Source: Agroathelia rolfsii (taxonomy: Eukaryota; Basidiomycota; Agaricomycetes; Amylocorticiales; Amylocorticiaceae). Taken from it: 64,000 bases of DNA. The notes beneath the pieces are model-generated. The model had not been told where the DNA came from and did no database searches. It saw nothing but the letters and a program-made list of their open reading frames with translations. Below are positions 35,457-48,927 of the stretch, piece after piece. The DNA lies in assembly GCA_018343915.1 (NCBI GenBank), contig JABRWF010000002.1, positions 3,968,001 through 4,032,000 of the forward strand. Direction: 5' to 3'. How positions within the stretch are numbered: the stretch's first letter is position 1; each line of letters starts with the position of its first letter. The position numbers and the translations under genes were made by a program.

Positions 35457-37841
35457 ATGGCCCCGGTCGTATATTATCACCATCTGTGGCTCGCTCTCGA
35501 CCTCATCCTCAAGTCTCTCCTCGTCTTCATCCTCATCCTCGCCATCCGTGGTCTCGCATGGCTTGTCAATCTCTTCGTCATCGCTCCTCGCTCAGATCCT
35601 CTCAAGAATCTGCCTGGCCCAGACGGAAGTGCATTCCAATCACACTTTTCAGATATTATGGAGTGCGTAATTTCCTTGTAAATTATTTGTCCCCACGTAA
35701 TATTGCCATTGTCGCCGCTTCTCTTCCACTCTCTCTTGCGGTGGTGGTGTGTCATGGCGGCGCGCGTCAACGTCACAATTCCTTTTTTTTTGCATTACTG
35801 ACATAATTCATTCCTCATCTTCTTTTTTTTAAACAGTCCCGAAGTGAGCCCAGAAAACCATGAGTCCTGGACAAGATCATTTGGCAAGACGATGCGCTTC
35901 CAGGGGTTTGGACGAGTGAGCGCTCTCCGTGTGTCCTGGCCATGATCATTATTGCTAACTGTACTATTTCTTGCTTATCCCCATTTTCTTAATAAATTTT
36001 CTCTCGCTACGTCCGGTAAATAGCATGACTACCGACTTCTGACCCTGGACTTCAAGGCGATTACCCACATTCTTAACTCGCCGGCTTACGAGAAACCCTG
36101 GCAAACGCGCACCATCCTCACAAAGTTGCTTGGCCGAGGTACGTGTGATATTGCTTCACGCATCACATGCATGATGATAACCATGCAACCTATATTGCAA
36201 TACTACAGGTGTCTTCGCCATGGAAGGAGACGAGCACAAACTCCAGCGTCGTGTCATCACCCCTGCATTCACCACACAGGCCATCAAGGCCATGATGCCC
36301 GTCTTCTTGCAAAAAGCAGAGGAGCTCCGTGAATGCTGGGAACGCGAGGTCGACGCACCTCACCCCTCGCCCCTGACGGCTTTCTTCGCCTCACTCGTAC
36401 CATCGCACATGCAGCTGCCGCACATCGAGAAGAAGAGTCAGGCGCAGGTGATTGAGATCTCCCACTGGCTTATCCGTGCCACGTTCGACGTCATTGGTCT
36501 CGCTGGCTTTGATTACGACTTTCATTCGCTCAAGAATGAGACCGAGTCGGTCTATCGCGCCTATCGCCAGATGTTCTCCTTGCAGGAGGAAGGCCCCGGC
36601 TATGGGGCGATTCTCAGGCTCTATTTCCCCATCTTGGACAAGTTCTGGGTAAGCCTTTGTCCATTTCCACACCCGACACCGGTTCCCTCTCTCGGCTGTT
36701 TTTTTTTCTTTTCTTCTTTCTGTATCTTTATTGTTGACCGGTGCCTGACGTTTTACTCCTTGCCATGGTTGCAATTTCACATGGAAATGTTACAGCCCGA
36801 CCGCAGCACCCAAGTCACACAGGAGTCACTCAAGACCATTCACACTGCTGGCCGTAAGATCATCGAGAGCAAGCGCAAGGCTATCCTCGCCGAGAAGACG
36901 GACGTCAAGAGCATGCAGGACAAGGATCTCCTCAGCCTCCTCAGTAAGTATCCATCTCTAACCCCATGCCTGCATGTAAGATGTGTAGTGTGGGGAAAAT
37001 CTCAATACGCAACAAAATCCGTCTAATCCGCGACTTCCCCCATCCAGTTAAATCAAACCTTTCTGCGGATCCGTCTAAGCGGCTCTCCGACGCCGACCTG
37101 CTTGACCAGCTGTCGACCTTTCTATTCGCCGGGTCCGACACGACCGCGTTGGCTATGACCTGGGCCCTGCACCATCTCGCTTCGAACACGGATGTGCAGG
37201 CCAAGCTGCGCGAGGAATTGCTTTCTATGCGTCTCAGCCCTAACGATGCTAACGGCAGCGAGTCCGCCTATGCGGACATGCTCGATGCGATGCCGTATCT
37301 TGATGCTGTCGTGCGTGAGGTCCTCCGTCTCTCGCCACCGCTGCACAGCACGATCCGCGTGGCAACTGAGGATGGCGTGATCCCACTGAGCGCACCACTG
37401 CGCATGCGTGATGGCTCGTGGGAGAGCGAAATTGCTGTTCGCAAGGGGTCATATGTGCACATCCCCATCGAGGGCCTCAACCAGGCCGAGGCCGTGTGGG
37501 GTCCCGACGCGAAGCAGTTCCGTCCCGAGCGCTGGCTTGCTGCCCCCTCCCCCTCGTCACCGGCATCATCGTACGTGCGTGCGCCTCCCGTGCAGCACCA
37601 CCCGGGCCTGGCGGGCATGATGACATTCTCGCTCGGCCCACACTCGTGCCCGGGGTACAAGTTCGCGATATTGGAGACGAAGGTGTTCCTCGCCGAGCTG
37701 TTGCCTTACTTTGTGTTCAGGCCAACCGAGGGCGTCGAGGTTCACAAGGTCAATTCGATCGTGACGAGGCCATATGTCAAGTCGCGCCTGCAGGAGGGGC
37801 CGCAGATGCCGGTCAGCGTCGAGAGGTACTGCCATGTCTAA
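35457..37841 (+). CDS. Cytochrome P450 monooxygenase
   Basis: Six exons: 35457-35662, 35837-35915, 36024-36138, 36209-36648, 36796-36943 and 37048-37841, giving 593 residues. An N-terminal membrane anchor (residues about 8-45, LILKSLLVFILILAIRGLAW) is followed by LPGPDGSAF. The C-helix region reads GDEHKLQRRVITPAF. The I-helix has FLFAGSDTTALAMTWALHHL (the AGxDTT motif). The K-helix has AVVREVLRLSPPLH (ExxR), then FRPERW. The haem loop is FSLGPHSCPGYKFAI, with the axial Cys in GPHSCPG. His stands where many P450s have Arg, as is common in a large basidiomycete group. An ER-bound haem oxygenase is expected, needing a P450 reductase. The substrate cannot be read from the sequence, and no biosynthetic cluster genes sit beside it. 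Confidence 0.95.
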
Positions 37842-37972
37842 ACATGCATTACCTGCCTGCCCCTTCTCTTTCTTTTCTTTTCTTTTCTTTTCTTTCTGGA
37901 CTTACTCGTGATACCTCGCTTTTCTTTCTCTCTCTGGTTTCGACTATCGCTTTGCTCTGCTCTGCTTTTGTT

Positions 37973-37978
<6 letters not shown>

Positions 37979-38005
<27 letters not shown>
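37979..38005. repeat. (CT)n microsatellite
   Basis: About 13 tandem CT units, 140 bp after the P450 stop. Confidence 0.9.
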
Positions 38006-38008
<3 letters not shown>

Positions 38009-38337
38009 CCATGACGACGAACGACGATTACCACGTTCCTTGGCTCCCTTCCTGAGGCTTTTGACCTTTTCGATACCCCATACCCCAACAGCCTCACTTT
38101 CTCTTTCCACTCTTTCATCAACAGAATACATATGTCAAGCAAGAACCCGGGAGTTACAAGTTGCCTCTGTACTATTACTTCTTTTTCTTTCTCACTCCCG
38201 CCTCCCGTGGTTTCTTTGGCAGAAGCCTCTTGTACTTTAATTGCTTTTTGACACAGAAGGACTTGTCACTTTTTTCTTTACCCTCTTCTACACATACGGC
38301 AACAGCAATTCTCGGACTCTCAACAAAACTCTTTTAT

Positions 38338-38362
38338 CTTCTTCTTCTTCTTCTTCTTCTTT
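38338..38362. repeat. (TTC)n microsatellite
   Basis: About eight tandem TTC units. Confidence 0.85.
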
Positions 38363-41300
38363 TCCTCTCTGTACCATTTCTATTACCACAACCGCTATCG
38401 CCATTTGCAAGCCCATGCGTTTGTTTGTTTAGCGCTGGGAGGTTGCTTTTTTCTTCTTCTTTCTTTATGGAAAACGATACACATAAATCGAAATGACGAC
38501 AATAGGTGGCTTCAAGAATATACTTGTACTTTTTTTACACGTACTATAGGGTTTATAAACTTTTTTCCCCCCTTATAAAATTGATTGATTTGCTTGTAAA
38601 TGATTGATTCGTCTTTGATCATTGATTGCATATATGTGTGTGTGATTTGCTATGTTAGTAAACTGAGAGAAGGATTTGTAAGAGGGTTGTACGACTTGAT
38701 TGATGTCGAGGACGGCTGAGTTTTTCACAAGTGGGTCAGAAAGAAAGGGTAGAAGTAAAAGCATCAAAAAAAAAAAAGGTAGTTTGAGTGGGGGGAAGGG
38801 GTTGAGTGGCATGACAAATAAGAAACCAAGTATTACCTGTTGGGTAGGATTTGATAAAGAAAAGGGCTACGGAGTACATCCTGACAATCTATGGTGTTAT
38901 AAAGCAGAAGAAATCAAAATAAAATGTTGCCTTTCCGCCTGCCACCTCTTCGGTTTGCTGTATCATGTTATCGAGATCATGCAATTTTCTTAACAGAGTT
39001 TATAATATGTATCTTCCCTATCATTTCGTTAGAAGACAGCTAGGCGATGTGGTAGAGTTCAACTTACAGTGTGCGTAGTGAAAATACAAGTGAAAAAGGT
39101 GACTATATGCGCACTTTTTTCTTCTTGAGGTCGTGGTTGGGGCCGAATATGTAGAGTTTTGAAGCTTAATTCTGTCGGTATGCATGTATCCCCAAAATAA
39201 TGCTTGCATAATTCATGATGATACTTGGAAATTAGATGTCTCATGGGTAGGATAGACCGTCGTTGTTACGATACTCGGGCTGGGGCATGATGCATAATGA
39301 GTAGAACAACGGTGCCAATATAGACGTACACTAAGCCAATATCCTGCTAGCTCGATTAGAACTTTTTGATATTACAGAGCTGCCAGTGATAGAAGCCGAT
39401 ATTTGGATATGTATGTATTAGCTTGAATCACCACAATGACAAAAGGAGACAGTTTCAACTTGACGTGAGTGTTCCGCCCCACAGCCGACATTCGTAAGCG
39501 TGAGTGCTAGTAGTCGCACATACTACTATCAAATAGTCACTACAGCGGGTCCCTTTAATTTCTTGGTAATCGTATCGGTGAATGACCGATGTACTCTCGT
39601 GACCAGATAGATCGAGCGTTTTGCGCAGCAGGGGGTGGGGGGTGGGTTTCGGAAATCATCATATATAATCATATATCCCACCGCTACCGCCACCCCTGCA
39701 TGGGAAGCAGTAATAATTCCAACATGTCGCACTGACATTTCTTTTTTCATCAACGCCAAGGTCGTGTACCTATATCGCCCATCCGAATCACATGCCATGC
39801 ATATCATGATTAGTGTTTAAATTTGCCACAGCAACGATGATGCACACGGTTGAATGATATAGATGTACCAGCACGTTGAGAGCCCACAATCGCCACCAAC
39901 AACACCGTCGCAATGTCACCACTGCCACCATCAAAAAAAGAAAGCAATGTTGCATGGCGATGACGGAGCCAAGTTTTGCGCTTGATGAGTGGATTGATGG
40001 ACATACGACGTTTAGTACTCGAACATTTTTTAGTTTGAACGCCGGAGAGTGGTAATCTATATACTTGCAATCGGCTGGTTGAATTTATTGGATATACCAC
40101 ATGTATACTGTGCCCGATCATGTATATATCGATCCTCGCTCCCCCCCCCTTCCCCCCACGTTTCTACCCCACACTGAAAGAGGCAAGGAGACTCACACGG
40201 TTGCCCGAAACTTTCCGCAGACGTCGGGATGGAATTTGCGGAACTAGACTTATCAAGCTGAAGCATTGCGGTGCAGCCTCACCTCGTATATCCACTGCAG
40301 TAGGACAACGTTCTCGGTGCAATGGCTTGGCAGTTGATTGTGTTACTCAGTGAAAACCGACTAGAGCTAGAGCGTGCATCCAGACATTGAAAGAAAAATG
40401 AAAATAAAGGAGGGGAGAGGTTGGGAGGATACAGAGGATTTAGCCATTTCCATTTCCAAGGATTTGGATGGCGGTAAACAGCAACTTGAACTGGCGTTGA
40501 GGTGTTGTCACTTGGTTGACCTCGTGTCATCCGCACAATTCTCGTAAAAGCCCAGGCTATAATTGTAGAGGAGCGTCTTGTTGTTCAAGTGCGAGCGAAG
40601 AAGGAAGACAGCCCTCTATATGTGTATATATATAAAGAGAAGAAAGAATGTGGACAGCCCACAAGACACAATGCTGCATAAAAACTTGAAACTCGCCGAG
40701 GCGGGCGGATGTCGAAAGTCTTGTAGCTACATGTGCCATAAGCCTCTCAAAAAATAGACTAATAGGAATAAAGAGCCGCGGGTTGGGGAGAAAAGAAGTC
40801 ATATGGGAAGCTTAGAAGACGCGGTTGAATTCAAAAAAAAAAAAAAAAGTTCAAGAGCTTTGATTCTATGACAGAATTCTCGGTAGTGCCTGCACGTCGT
40901 AGAAGCTCAGCGGCAGATCTTTATTACACGTTAATCCTGTGAAAATTTTCTGAAGCCCCGCCCTGTTGCTTGAGCATACGGAGAGAGAGCCTAAGCGGAG
41001 TGCGGAGAAGGTATCGGGGAACGTGAGGCCCGCGGAAAGATTTGCGCTTGCGAGGTAAGCACTAGTGAGGCACAACTCGGGTGGATGCGACGGACGCAAG
41101 GGTAAAAAGTACAGGATACTATCAACTTGCCCAAAAACTGTGCATTCGTTCTTTACGTCGTGCACCCCAGGGGCATTGTAGTCCCCATTTCCGTTGCTGC
41201 ATCTACAGTAGCCAGGGAATTGAACGACAACCGTCAGCAAGATATGATTATATTGATGAGCAGTCTCTAGGTGCAGTATGCGCTAGATACGTAGGGAGCA

Positions 41301-42647
41301 TAGTTCTGTGGAATACGTGGCGCATTCATTCATCCCTTCCTTCCTGACTTCGGCCAGCTATCGGTATTGGCGCGTCGGCTTATTTCGATCACTTTTAGTC
41401 CATGTTCGAATTCAGGGTACATAACTTATGGAAGCTGATTGGGTTAGAGTCGTCCTTGGCAATGGGTGCCAACCGTATGTGACACTGAGAACGCTAAGTG
41501 TACGCTGGGCAGGCATCGGCCGGCCAGGGACAGTTAGGTCACTTCGGCGTATCATCCCTTTTTTTTTTTAAAGAAAAAAAAAGGAATAAAAATGGTGAGA
41601 TAGAAGAAGCGCTGGTATTGGACGAAGGCTGCCCTGGGCAGATGGAAATGTATATTCTCAGCGTGTGCGTAGCTGGCTCTTGTTCTTTTCTTTCGCGGCC
41701 GCGTGCTGCACACGCAACTGCAAAGGGTCGGGAAGGGTAAAAAAAAATCGAAGAAAAAGAAATCATATTGGAAGCAAAAACGGTGTCGATAATTTAGTCG
41801 CAGAGAAAGCAAGCACAAGGAGAAGAAATTAAGAGACATGGTACAGGGATAATGCAAGGCTCAAGAATATAGCGCGGTATAGTAGCAGCAACTGTGGCAA
41901 CACTAGATAGTCTATCAAGCACTTCATTGTATGTATAACATGAAGCCACAATCTATAGGTGCGAGCCTGCATTCAGCATGTTGTGGCACTTGGGGGCAAA
42001 TTCCGCTAGCTATCTGAGCTTGCTCCAGGTCGAATGCCTTGCAGTCGAAAGGTCGGGGAAAACCGACGTCGCCTGTCAATGGTGCCTGCGTTTTGAGGCG
42101 ACGATAAAAAGGACAAGTCTCGATCATTCACTGTAGGTGCAGGGTCAACATAGAGTGCAAGACGCAGAATATCGTCCCTTCACGGACTGATAGGGATACT
42201 GTGGCGAGGAAAGTGGGTGTAACAGAAAGAGTAGCCACAGGTCCATTATGTGGTTTTGTTTATATATCCGTGGACTTTACCGCAAGCTATTTAGACACTT
42301 CACCCGGCTTCTGATCTCTGCTTGGATTTACCAATAATAATTACTCGGGAAGAATTTTCGCTACTGGAAGCGCGTGACTTGAGGAGCATGCAAACCACAT
42401 ATTTGGCGAGAACTCGTAATCAAGAGGCCGTCCACAATGTCATGAGGCGCGAATGCGGGGGATTTTGATGCGGACTGTTGATCATTTAACAAATTTTATT
42501 TGAGTTCGTGATGCCATAAGACGTGTGCTGCAATAGCAGCATGATCATCATATAGATAAACCCCGTAAACGCCCGAAAAACATGAGCTATTTGCCAGCGG
42601 ACTAGTTTGTGAGCGGCCGATGTTCTGTAAACTTGGACCGTCTAGGA

Positions 42648-42971
42648 TTAGCGACGTTTAGCCATGCTAGCGGTCAACCCTTCACAAAGAAGTGCTAGAA
42701 GATAAAGAAGTTTGGCTTGTGTCACAAACGGAACAAATCGAAAAGGGTGGCATGGCAGAACTCGAAAGCAATTGTCACAATTTCGCAATGCCTTCAATCC
42801 TGCTGCTGCATTTGGTGTGCACACCCATGTTGTAATGACCCCGCGGTGAAAGTATATGTACGTAAAATTGCAAAATGGACAGTAGCCGCGAATGCCGTTC
42901 GATTCAGTTGAGCTGGTGATTGAATGAAGTAATACGGGTAGTTGTATAGACAATAACACCGGTAGCCTCAT
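42648..42971 (-). CDS. Uncertain small Cys-rich open frame
   Basis: A 107-codon open frame with no introns assumed. The middle has YCPFCNFTYIYFH and, after about 20 residues, RNCDNCFRVLPC. The two CxxC pairs could bind a metal, but I do not recognise a family. It could be one exon of a larger gene or chance. It faces away from the PUF gene. Confidence 0.25.
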   Translation of the reverse strand: MRLPVLLSIQLPVLLHSITSSTESNGIRGYCPFCNFTYIYFHRGVITTWVCTPNAAAGLKALRNCDNCFRVLPCHPFRFVPFVTQAKLLYLLALLCEGLTASMAKRR

Positions 42972-43897
42972 AATCAGTATTTATTTGCCAGCCACAAGTC
43001 CGTGAACAACCAGACGCATGTAGTCTTTGAAAGTTGTCACAAAAAACCACGAAAATAAAGAAAAAATTGTATGGTTGAGACATGCAGCAGGTGGACTTGT
43101 CTCGCTAGCAAAAGAGTGTGCTAAAAGCACGAGAGAACGATCAGCAAATTCTTCGTGTATTTTTCGCGAGGGTAAAGGGGCCGTGATGAGTTGACGAAGC
43201 AGCCCTTGGTCGCGCGGTCGGACGAAAGCAGTAAGTCCGGCGCCGCCCTATGACTTTTAATGGAAAGTCCGGGATGCGTAAAGCGGCAAGCGAGCGTTCA
43301 GAGTATCGCCCGGGCCTTTCTCTCGTACTACCACCATCTCTTTCCGTGCGTCCTTACTCAATCCTGGAGACTCGTAAAAGGTGTCTGCTGAGGTCGGCCG
43401 TGTCCTCGTACTCCCCCTCCCCCCTTTTCCACTCGTTCTTGTCGCCTAGTGTGCTTATGCAGATTGCCTCCTCTAGCATCTCATCCCAAGTGTACCAATA
43501 GTCCTTTCTAGAATAGGACTCAAAAATCCGCTCTGTTGGTGTGTACATGCACTTTTAACGCGCCTGCGATAAAGTCTGGGCAGGCCTACTCACCGTATGC
43601 CAATAGGACCATTTTTTGTGCAAATACTTTTTCACTTTTCCCCACCGTGTTTCTTCTTCCTCGGTTACCTTGCTTGTCGTCTTTAATTCACCTTTTCGGA
43701 GCGGCGTATTAACATGAACACCACCTCGGACAATACTATTTCGCCTACTGATAATCACTCCCCCTCTGGCGAGAGAAAGCAGAGTCCTCCCGCATTTTTG
43801 GACCTTGCCGACTCAGTGAGCAAAATCCATTCGATGGTTGGAATCACGTTTTCATTACTGACGAAATGATCCATAGGCCGCGAGATTGGGTACTAAT

Positions 43898-46800
43898 ATG
43901 CCGGATATGTCTGCTGTAAGTTTTCCACCTCACGCCATTCCTTTTGAGCTGCAATGTTCAAAATGGCTCACAGCGCGTCGAACTCAAGCGCATGGAGCAC
44001 GAGCGACAGCGTCTCCTCCAACGCAAGTTGTTTGAGGACCAGATGCGTGCTTTGGAGCAGCAACAGGCCCAGGAACTGCTCAGCATCCCCTATGAGTCGG
44101 GGGTCCAGCAGTTTGCCGCATCAGCTCCTACAACGCCTCCACGACTCAATGCTGTCCTGGGAGGTGGTGCCGAGACCCCGTCTGCGTTGAGGTCCAGCTT
44201 CATCGGCACAAATGTGTACACAGTCGACCCTGACAAGCTGTCTGAGGCAGTGGATACTGTGGTTGCTACTGGCAGCGACAAACGCAAATCTGTCACATAC
44301 GCGCCCTCTGTCACGCACTCCCCTGAGCTCACGCAACACTCCGGTCTTGGTGCTGGCCTCAACAGCTTCGCTAGGACGGCAGGTGCTAAGAGCATGCCAG
44401 CTAGCAGACGCACATCTGCCAGTAGCCATGATGAAGAGCTTGCGGCTCATCTCGAGAACTTGGCACTTGTGGGGGAAAAGCAACAGTCCGGCTCTCCTAT
44501 CCCTCCGGGGGTGGCCTCTAAGAGGAACTCTCGCATCGGTGATGAGGATGCTCTGCGCTATGGTACTTCATTCAACGTCATGATGTTTGATCAGGCCTTG
44601 GATCAGGAAATGCAGAGTGCGTTCTATCACGTTATGGCTATGCACTGCTACAATGCTGATGGTTTCATGGTACAGCTGCCATGAGGAATCTTCCGACATC
44701 TGATGATGACAAGTATGCTAACAATTCATATTTGAAGAAGGTAATTGTCCTCCTATAATTTGTCTCCAGCCTGTCTAATCAAGTTCTCAACTAGACTTCT
44801 TCCGCGGCCTTGGACCTTGCTAATGTATCACAGGCGTCTTCTCGTTCGTCTATTTCTGCTCGCGGCGAGAAGGCATCAGAATGGCCCTCCTTCCCTGCAG
44901 GCGCTCGTCGTATCGATGCACTTGGTTCTCGTATGGAGCCGCGTCGGAATGTTACGAATCCGACCCTCGGTATTGTCACCGGTCTCAATGATGTCACGAA
45001 TGGCAACCTTGCTGGCACCGTGTCAGCGTCTGGTACACCGCAGATTCCACAGCTGTCTCGACGTGGATCTCCTATTGGCGTCCTTGATGCACTCACACGT
45101 TCCGTCCCTGCAACTCCCCTTGGTCTTAATGGTGGTCCCTCCCCGACCCATTTGTTAAACGTGCCTGGTACTCCTGGCGAAGTTTCCGCTCTGAGTCGTG
45201 GTCTTGGTTCTGCGGATGGACCCTTGAGCAACCTTGAGATTCAATCATCTCTGTCAAGGCTGCCCACCGGTCAGTTCGAGTCGGCCCAGATTACCTACAG
45301 CAGCAGCACCTCCAACTTGGATGAGACGCTACAGCAGTACGGTGCTGAACCTACTTACGAGACTGATGGTGTGCGTGGGTCCACTGCGTTATATCACCAC
45401 AATGGCACTCGCTATGGCCTCGGGCTTCCTGCCAAGCAGAACGGTGTTGATAAACTCAATGGCGCAGGCGTTGGGAAGAACAAGCGAGGTGACATGGATC
45501 GTGAGTGTAAGTTTCACCGTGGAATATTTGTTAAATTAAAGCTGAACAATAGTGGCCATTCTAGTTAACAGATTCGCTGGTACGCGCCTCGAGGACCTCC
45601 AGGGTGATATTCCGGCTCTATGCAAGGATCAGCATGGCTGCCGTTATCTGCAGAAGAAATTGGAGGAGGTTGTCCCCGAGCACCGCGACATGATCTTCCG
45701 CGAGACCTTCAGCCACTTTGCGGACTTGATGACGGACCCATTCGGCAACTACCTCTGCCAGAAGTTATTGGAATTCTCCACTGACGACCAGCGCAACCTC
45801 ATCTGCGAGTCTGTTGCTCAGGACTTGGTCAACATTTCGCTCAACATGCACGGTACGCGTGCTGTGCAGAAGATGATTGACTTCCTTTCCACCCGTCGTC
45901 AGGTACGTGCAGTGATTTCTTGTAGACAGTCTTCCTTTTTCCACCGTGACAACGGTGTATATGGCACTTGGTTAAGGTTTGGAACTAATGTTTATTGTTA
46001 TTAGATTACCTCCATCATCCTAGCTCTTAGCTTGCATGTTGTCGTGCTTATCAAAGACCTTAACGGCAATCACGTCATCCAGAAGTGCCTGAACAAATTG
46101 GCGCCCGAGGATAACCAGGTAAGCTGCAGCTTTATTTTCATGTACGTTGACGATTTACTTACATGAACTCCTCCTAGTTCATCTACAATGCTGTTGCCGC
46201 CAACTGCGTGGAAGTTGCTACTCACCGTCACGGCTGTTGCGTCCTTCAGAGGTGCATCGACCATGCCTCCGATCACCAGCGCATTCAGCTCGTCAATGAG
46301 ATCACTTACAATGCATTGACTCTTGTCCAAGATCCTTATGGCAACTACGTATGTAGCTTTCCTATACATTCCTCCTCATGTCCTGACCTATCCTTTCCAG
46401 GTTGTTCAATATGTGTTGGATTTGAATGATAGTCGCTTCAGCGATGCTGTCATCCGCCAATTCACTGGCAACGTATGCGCCCTCTCCGTTCAAAAGTTCA
46501 GCTCCAATGTCATTGAGAAGTGCATTCGCGTTGCCGAGCATCACACTCGCAAGTTGCTCATCGACGAACTTCTTAACCGTTCTCGTCTGGAGAAGCTTCT
46601 TCGTGACTCTTACGGCAACTACTGCGTCCAGGTTCGTTGGTTCAACGTGTTTAGTGTACGAAGCAAGTGTTAATGATTTTTCCTTAGACCGCTCTTGATT
46701 ATGCCGAACCTAGCCAGCGTGCCCTTCTCGTCGACGGCATTCGTCCCGTCTTGCCCTTGATCCGTAACACTCCCTACGGCAAGCGTATTCAGAACAAGTT

Positions 46801-47233
46801 GCAGCGTGAACAGAACGATCAATTCAGTACCACAGCTGGTTATCACGGCCAGGCTGCACTTTTGAATTCCTATGGCGGACAACAAGGCTTGGGTGGCGTT
46901 CAAGGCAATGGTCGTCACGCTTCACAGAACCTGCACCATTCCAACCCTCTCCTGGATGTCTACGGCGGTGCTGGTGTCTATGGCCTGCAAGGGTCCTACA
47001 ATGGTTCTCATATTGGTCCTCAGCTTCATGGCCTCCAGACGCAGTCCATCGATCCTTACGTCCTTCAAGGAAATTCCAGCCACCACCGTTTGTCGCCATC
47101 TCACTCTCCAAGTAGCCACGGTTACTCCGCTGGATCGAACTTTTCTGGCGTCAACCCCTACAATGCCGGCCTGACAACGGCAGCTGTAGGAAACCCTTAC
47201 CAGAGGAACTCCTTTGGTGCCTACGGCATGTAA
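43898..47233 (+). CDS. Pumilio/PUF-family RNA-binding protein
   Basis: Nine exons: 43898-43915, 43974-44616, 44676-44740, 44795-45506, 45565-45902, 46005-46118, 46178-46348, 46401-46631 and 46688-47233, giving 945 residues. After MPDMSA the N-terminus has a basic coiled-coil (RVELKRMEHERQRLLQRKLF) and a long Ser/Pro-rich region. The Pumilio homology domain starts at NRFAGTRLEDLQGD. Its eight repeats show base-reading triplets in order: CRYLQ, NYLCQ, TRAVQ, NHVIQ, CCVLQ, NYVVQ, SNVIE, NYCVQ. This is the Puf3/Pumilio order, so a UGUANAUA-type 3'UTR site is expected. A Gly/Ser/His/Tyr-rich tail follows. It is expected to be a cytoplasmic repressor of mRNA translation and stability. The start exon is only 18 nt but keeps frame, and upstream frames are closed by a stop. 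Confidence 0.93.
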
Positions 47234-48143
47234 GCACCTCAATGCAAGCGTTGTTCAAAATGGTTGCCGCTTTGACCCCTCCCGTCTATGCTGCTCCTGT
47301 CCGCTCGTTTTCATCAACCTTAGCTACAATATGAACTCTCTCGCATGGCCCATATACCTCCTCTTAATCCACAGCTGGAATTCGCACACCCAGTTGTGTA
47401 TCTGTGTTTACTATGAATGCTCCTCATCCGGTTCGCAGCCGACATCGTACTCTACTACATCTGCACTCAATTGTATTCCTCCCCGCATGCTTCTCTTATT
47501 TGGTCCTTGTGGCCGAAATCAGACCCTATTACTATCCCTGCATCATCGCTTTACTTTTTGCTTTCTGGCTCGTTTTCTTTTTACTTTCGCAACCCACATT
47601 TGTATATGTAGTCATTCCCGACTCACTTTTGCACATGCCGTACAATTTGGTTGTCTGTTTCATAGTATTACCCCTCTCCTATAAGCAGCGGCATCTACGT
47701 ACTCGCCGTTGGTTTGTACTTATTGCTCAATCCCATGGTCCTCTTTAGTAATACCTTCCGTTTTATTATAGTGACTGACGTAGGGCTCAGCGTTTCTTTT
47801 TGCCTTATCTTTTTCATCCTCTATATACACCCTACATATAACATAACATACATCATGGATTTGTTTCGAAATATAGAAAGTTGTCATTTAGTTTCTGTGA
47901 AGTTGTGGTCTCGTCGCGGACGGCAGGAACGGCAAATTAGATCGGCGCTAGAACTTTATCTCTCAACAGTTCTTACATAATCGAGGACTCTGCATCCAGT
48001 AGTCGTAGTGGGCATTTCCAAGTCGTCCCAGCCGCCGCTCTCCAGCCTCTCGCGCAAGGTGCCTAGAAATAATGCTCTCTAATGTGTGCAATATACCTAA
48101 AATATGATATCGTGGCATTTAGAAACCGCCCTAAACTTCAAAA
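47234..48143. other. Intergenic region between PUF and RPS29
   Basis: About 0.9 kb, T-rich on the plus strand. The first part is probably the long 3'UTR of the PUF gene. No other gene is seen. Confidence 0.5.
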
Positions 48144-48432
48144 ATGACTCACGATTCTGTCTGGTTCTCTCGTCCTCGTAAATTCGGCAAGGGTAGCCGT
48201 CAATGGTGAATTATCTTGCTTCACTCGACCTGGGGTGGATCCATTGCGATTGAAGTAAAGGTTCTAACGAGATGCTGGTTCTGTCTAGCCGCCACTGCGC
48301 TCACCAGGCTGGTCTCATCCGCAAGTACGGCCTTGACCTCTGCCGTCAATGCTTCCGCGAGATGTCCTCTGCTATCGGTTTCGTCAAGGTGCGTTTTCAT
48401 AGGTCCTTTGGATATGCTGTCAGAATGTTTGA
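48144..48432 (+). CDS. RPS29: 40S ribosomal protein uS14 (S29)
   Basis: Exon 1 (48144-48205) reads [20 protein letters not shown]. Exon 2 (48289-48388) reads [20 protein letters not shown] and then [14 protein letters not shown]. The two CxxC pairs form the zinc site typical of uS14 at the decoding head of the small subunit. The protein is normally about 56 residues, ending FVKNR or similar. I place a tiny last exon at 48424-48432 (Asn-Val-stop), which needs a 35-bp intron. An alternative acceptor at 48596-48597 would end Asn-Thr-Phe-Leu-Ile-Ala. The exact 3' end is therefore uncertain, but the identity is not. Confidence 0.92.
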
Positions 48433-48927
48433 TTTATGCCTGAATGATATCATAGAGCCGGTAAAAAAAAAACGTATTCTCTTCTCCCTGTCTGACTCTT
48501 TTTTTCTGTATTTTTGCGCCATTGCCTTGCCTCCTATCACGTCGATATAGCATGTCACATTGTTATGCATTTCTATGATATACTCGACTCGGAACAGAAC
48601 ACATTTTTAATCGCCTGATGAACCCCGAGACTGAGCGCACTGTCTATTTTGGAAGATGCAAATTTTATTCAAAGTACTGTGATACTTGGCTCGGCATCGA
48701 TCAGTGGTTGTCTTCGAGACATTCTGCTTGCTAATCAAATGACGACACTCCTGGTATCAGGTCTTGGATTCATACTTAAGGTTTATCGTGTATATTCGGA
48801 TTGGCTTGGACTTGTGTCTTCGACGCATGTCAAAAAATCACCCACTCTATTGTATAACGGACACGAGTCAATAGATGTTGTACTCGCTGCCTCTCTGAAT
48901 ATTCATTGAATTTTCTTTCGATTTTCT

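Larger units (their letters stand above)
37842..43897. other. Gene-poor 6-kb interval
   Basis: No gene could be supported in this span, which is long for the gene density here. It begins with pyrimidine-rich repeats after the P450 stop (CTTTT repeats near 37870, CT at 37979-38005, TTC at 38338-38362). Several open frames exist on the minus strand (40802-40557, 41240-40866, 42971-42648), of which only the last has a suggestive Cys pattern. The final part is likely the promoter and leader of the PUF gene. Confidence 0.5.

Noticed and set aside
37418..38014. 198-codon plus-strand frame overlapping the P450 3' end
   Set aside because: Out-of-frame with the haem-binding exon and runs into CT repeats.
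40866..41240. 124-codon minus-strand open frame in the gene-poor region
   Set aside because: No recognisable motif, signal or splice partner. Could not be told from chance.
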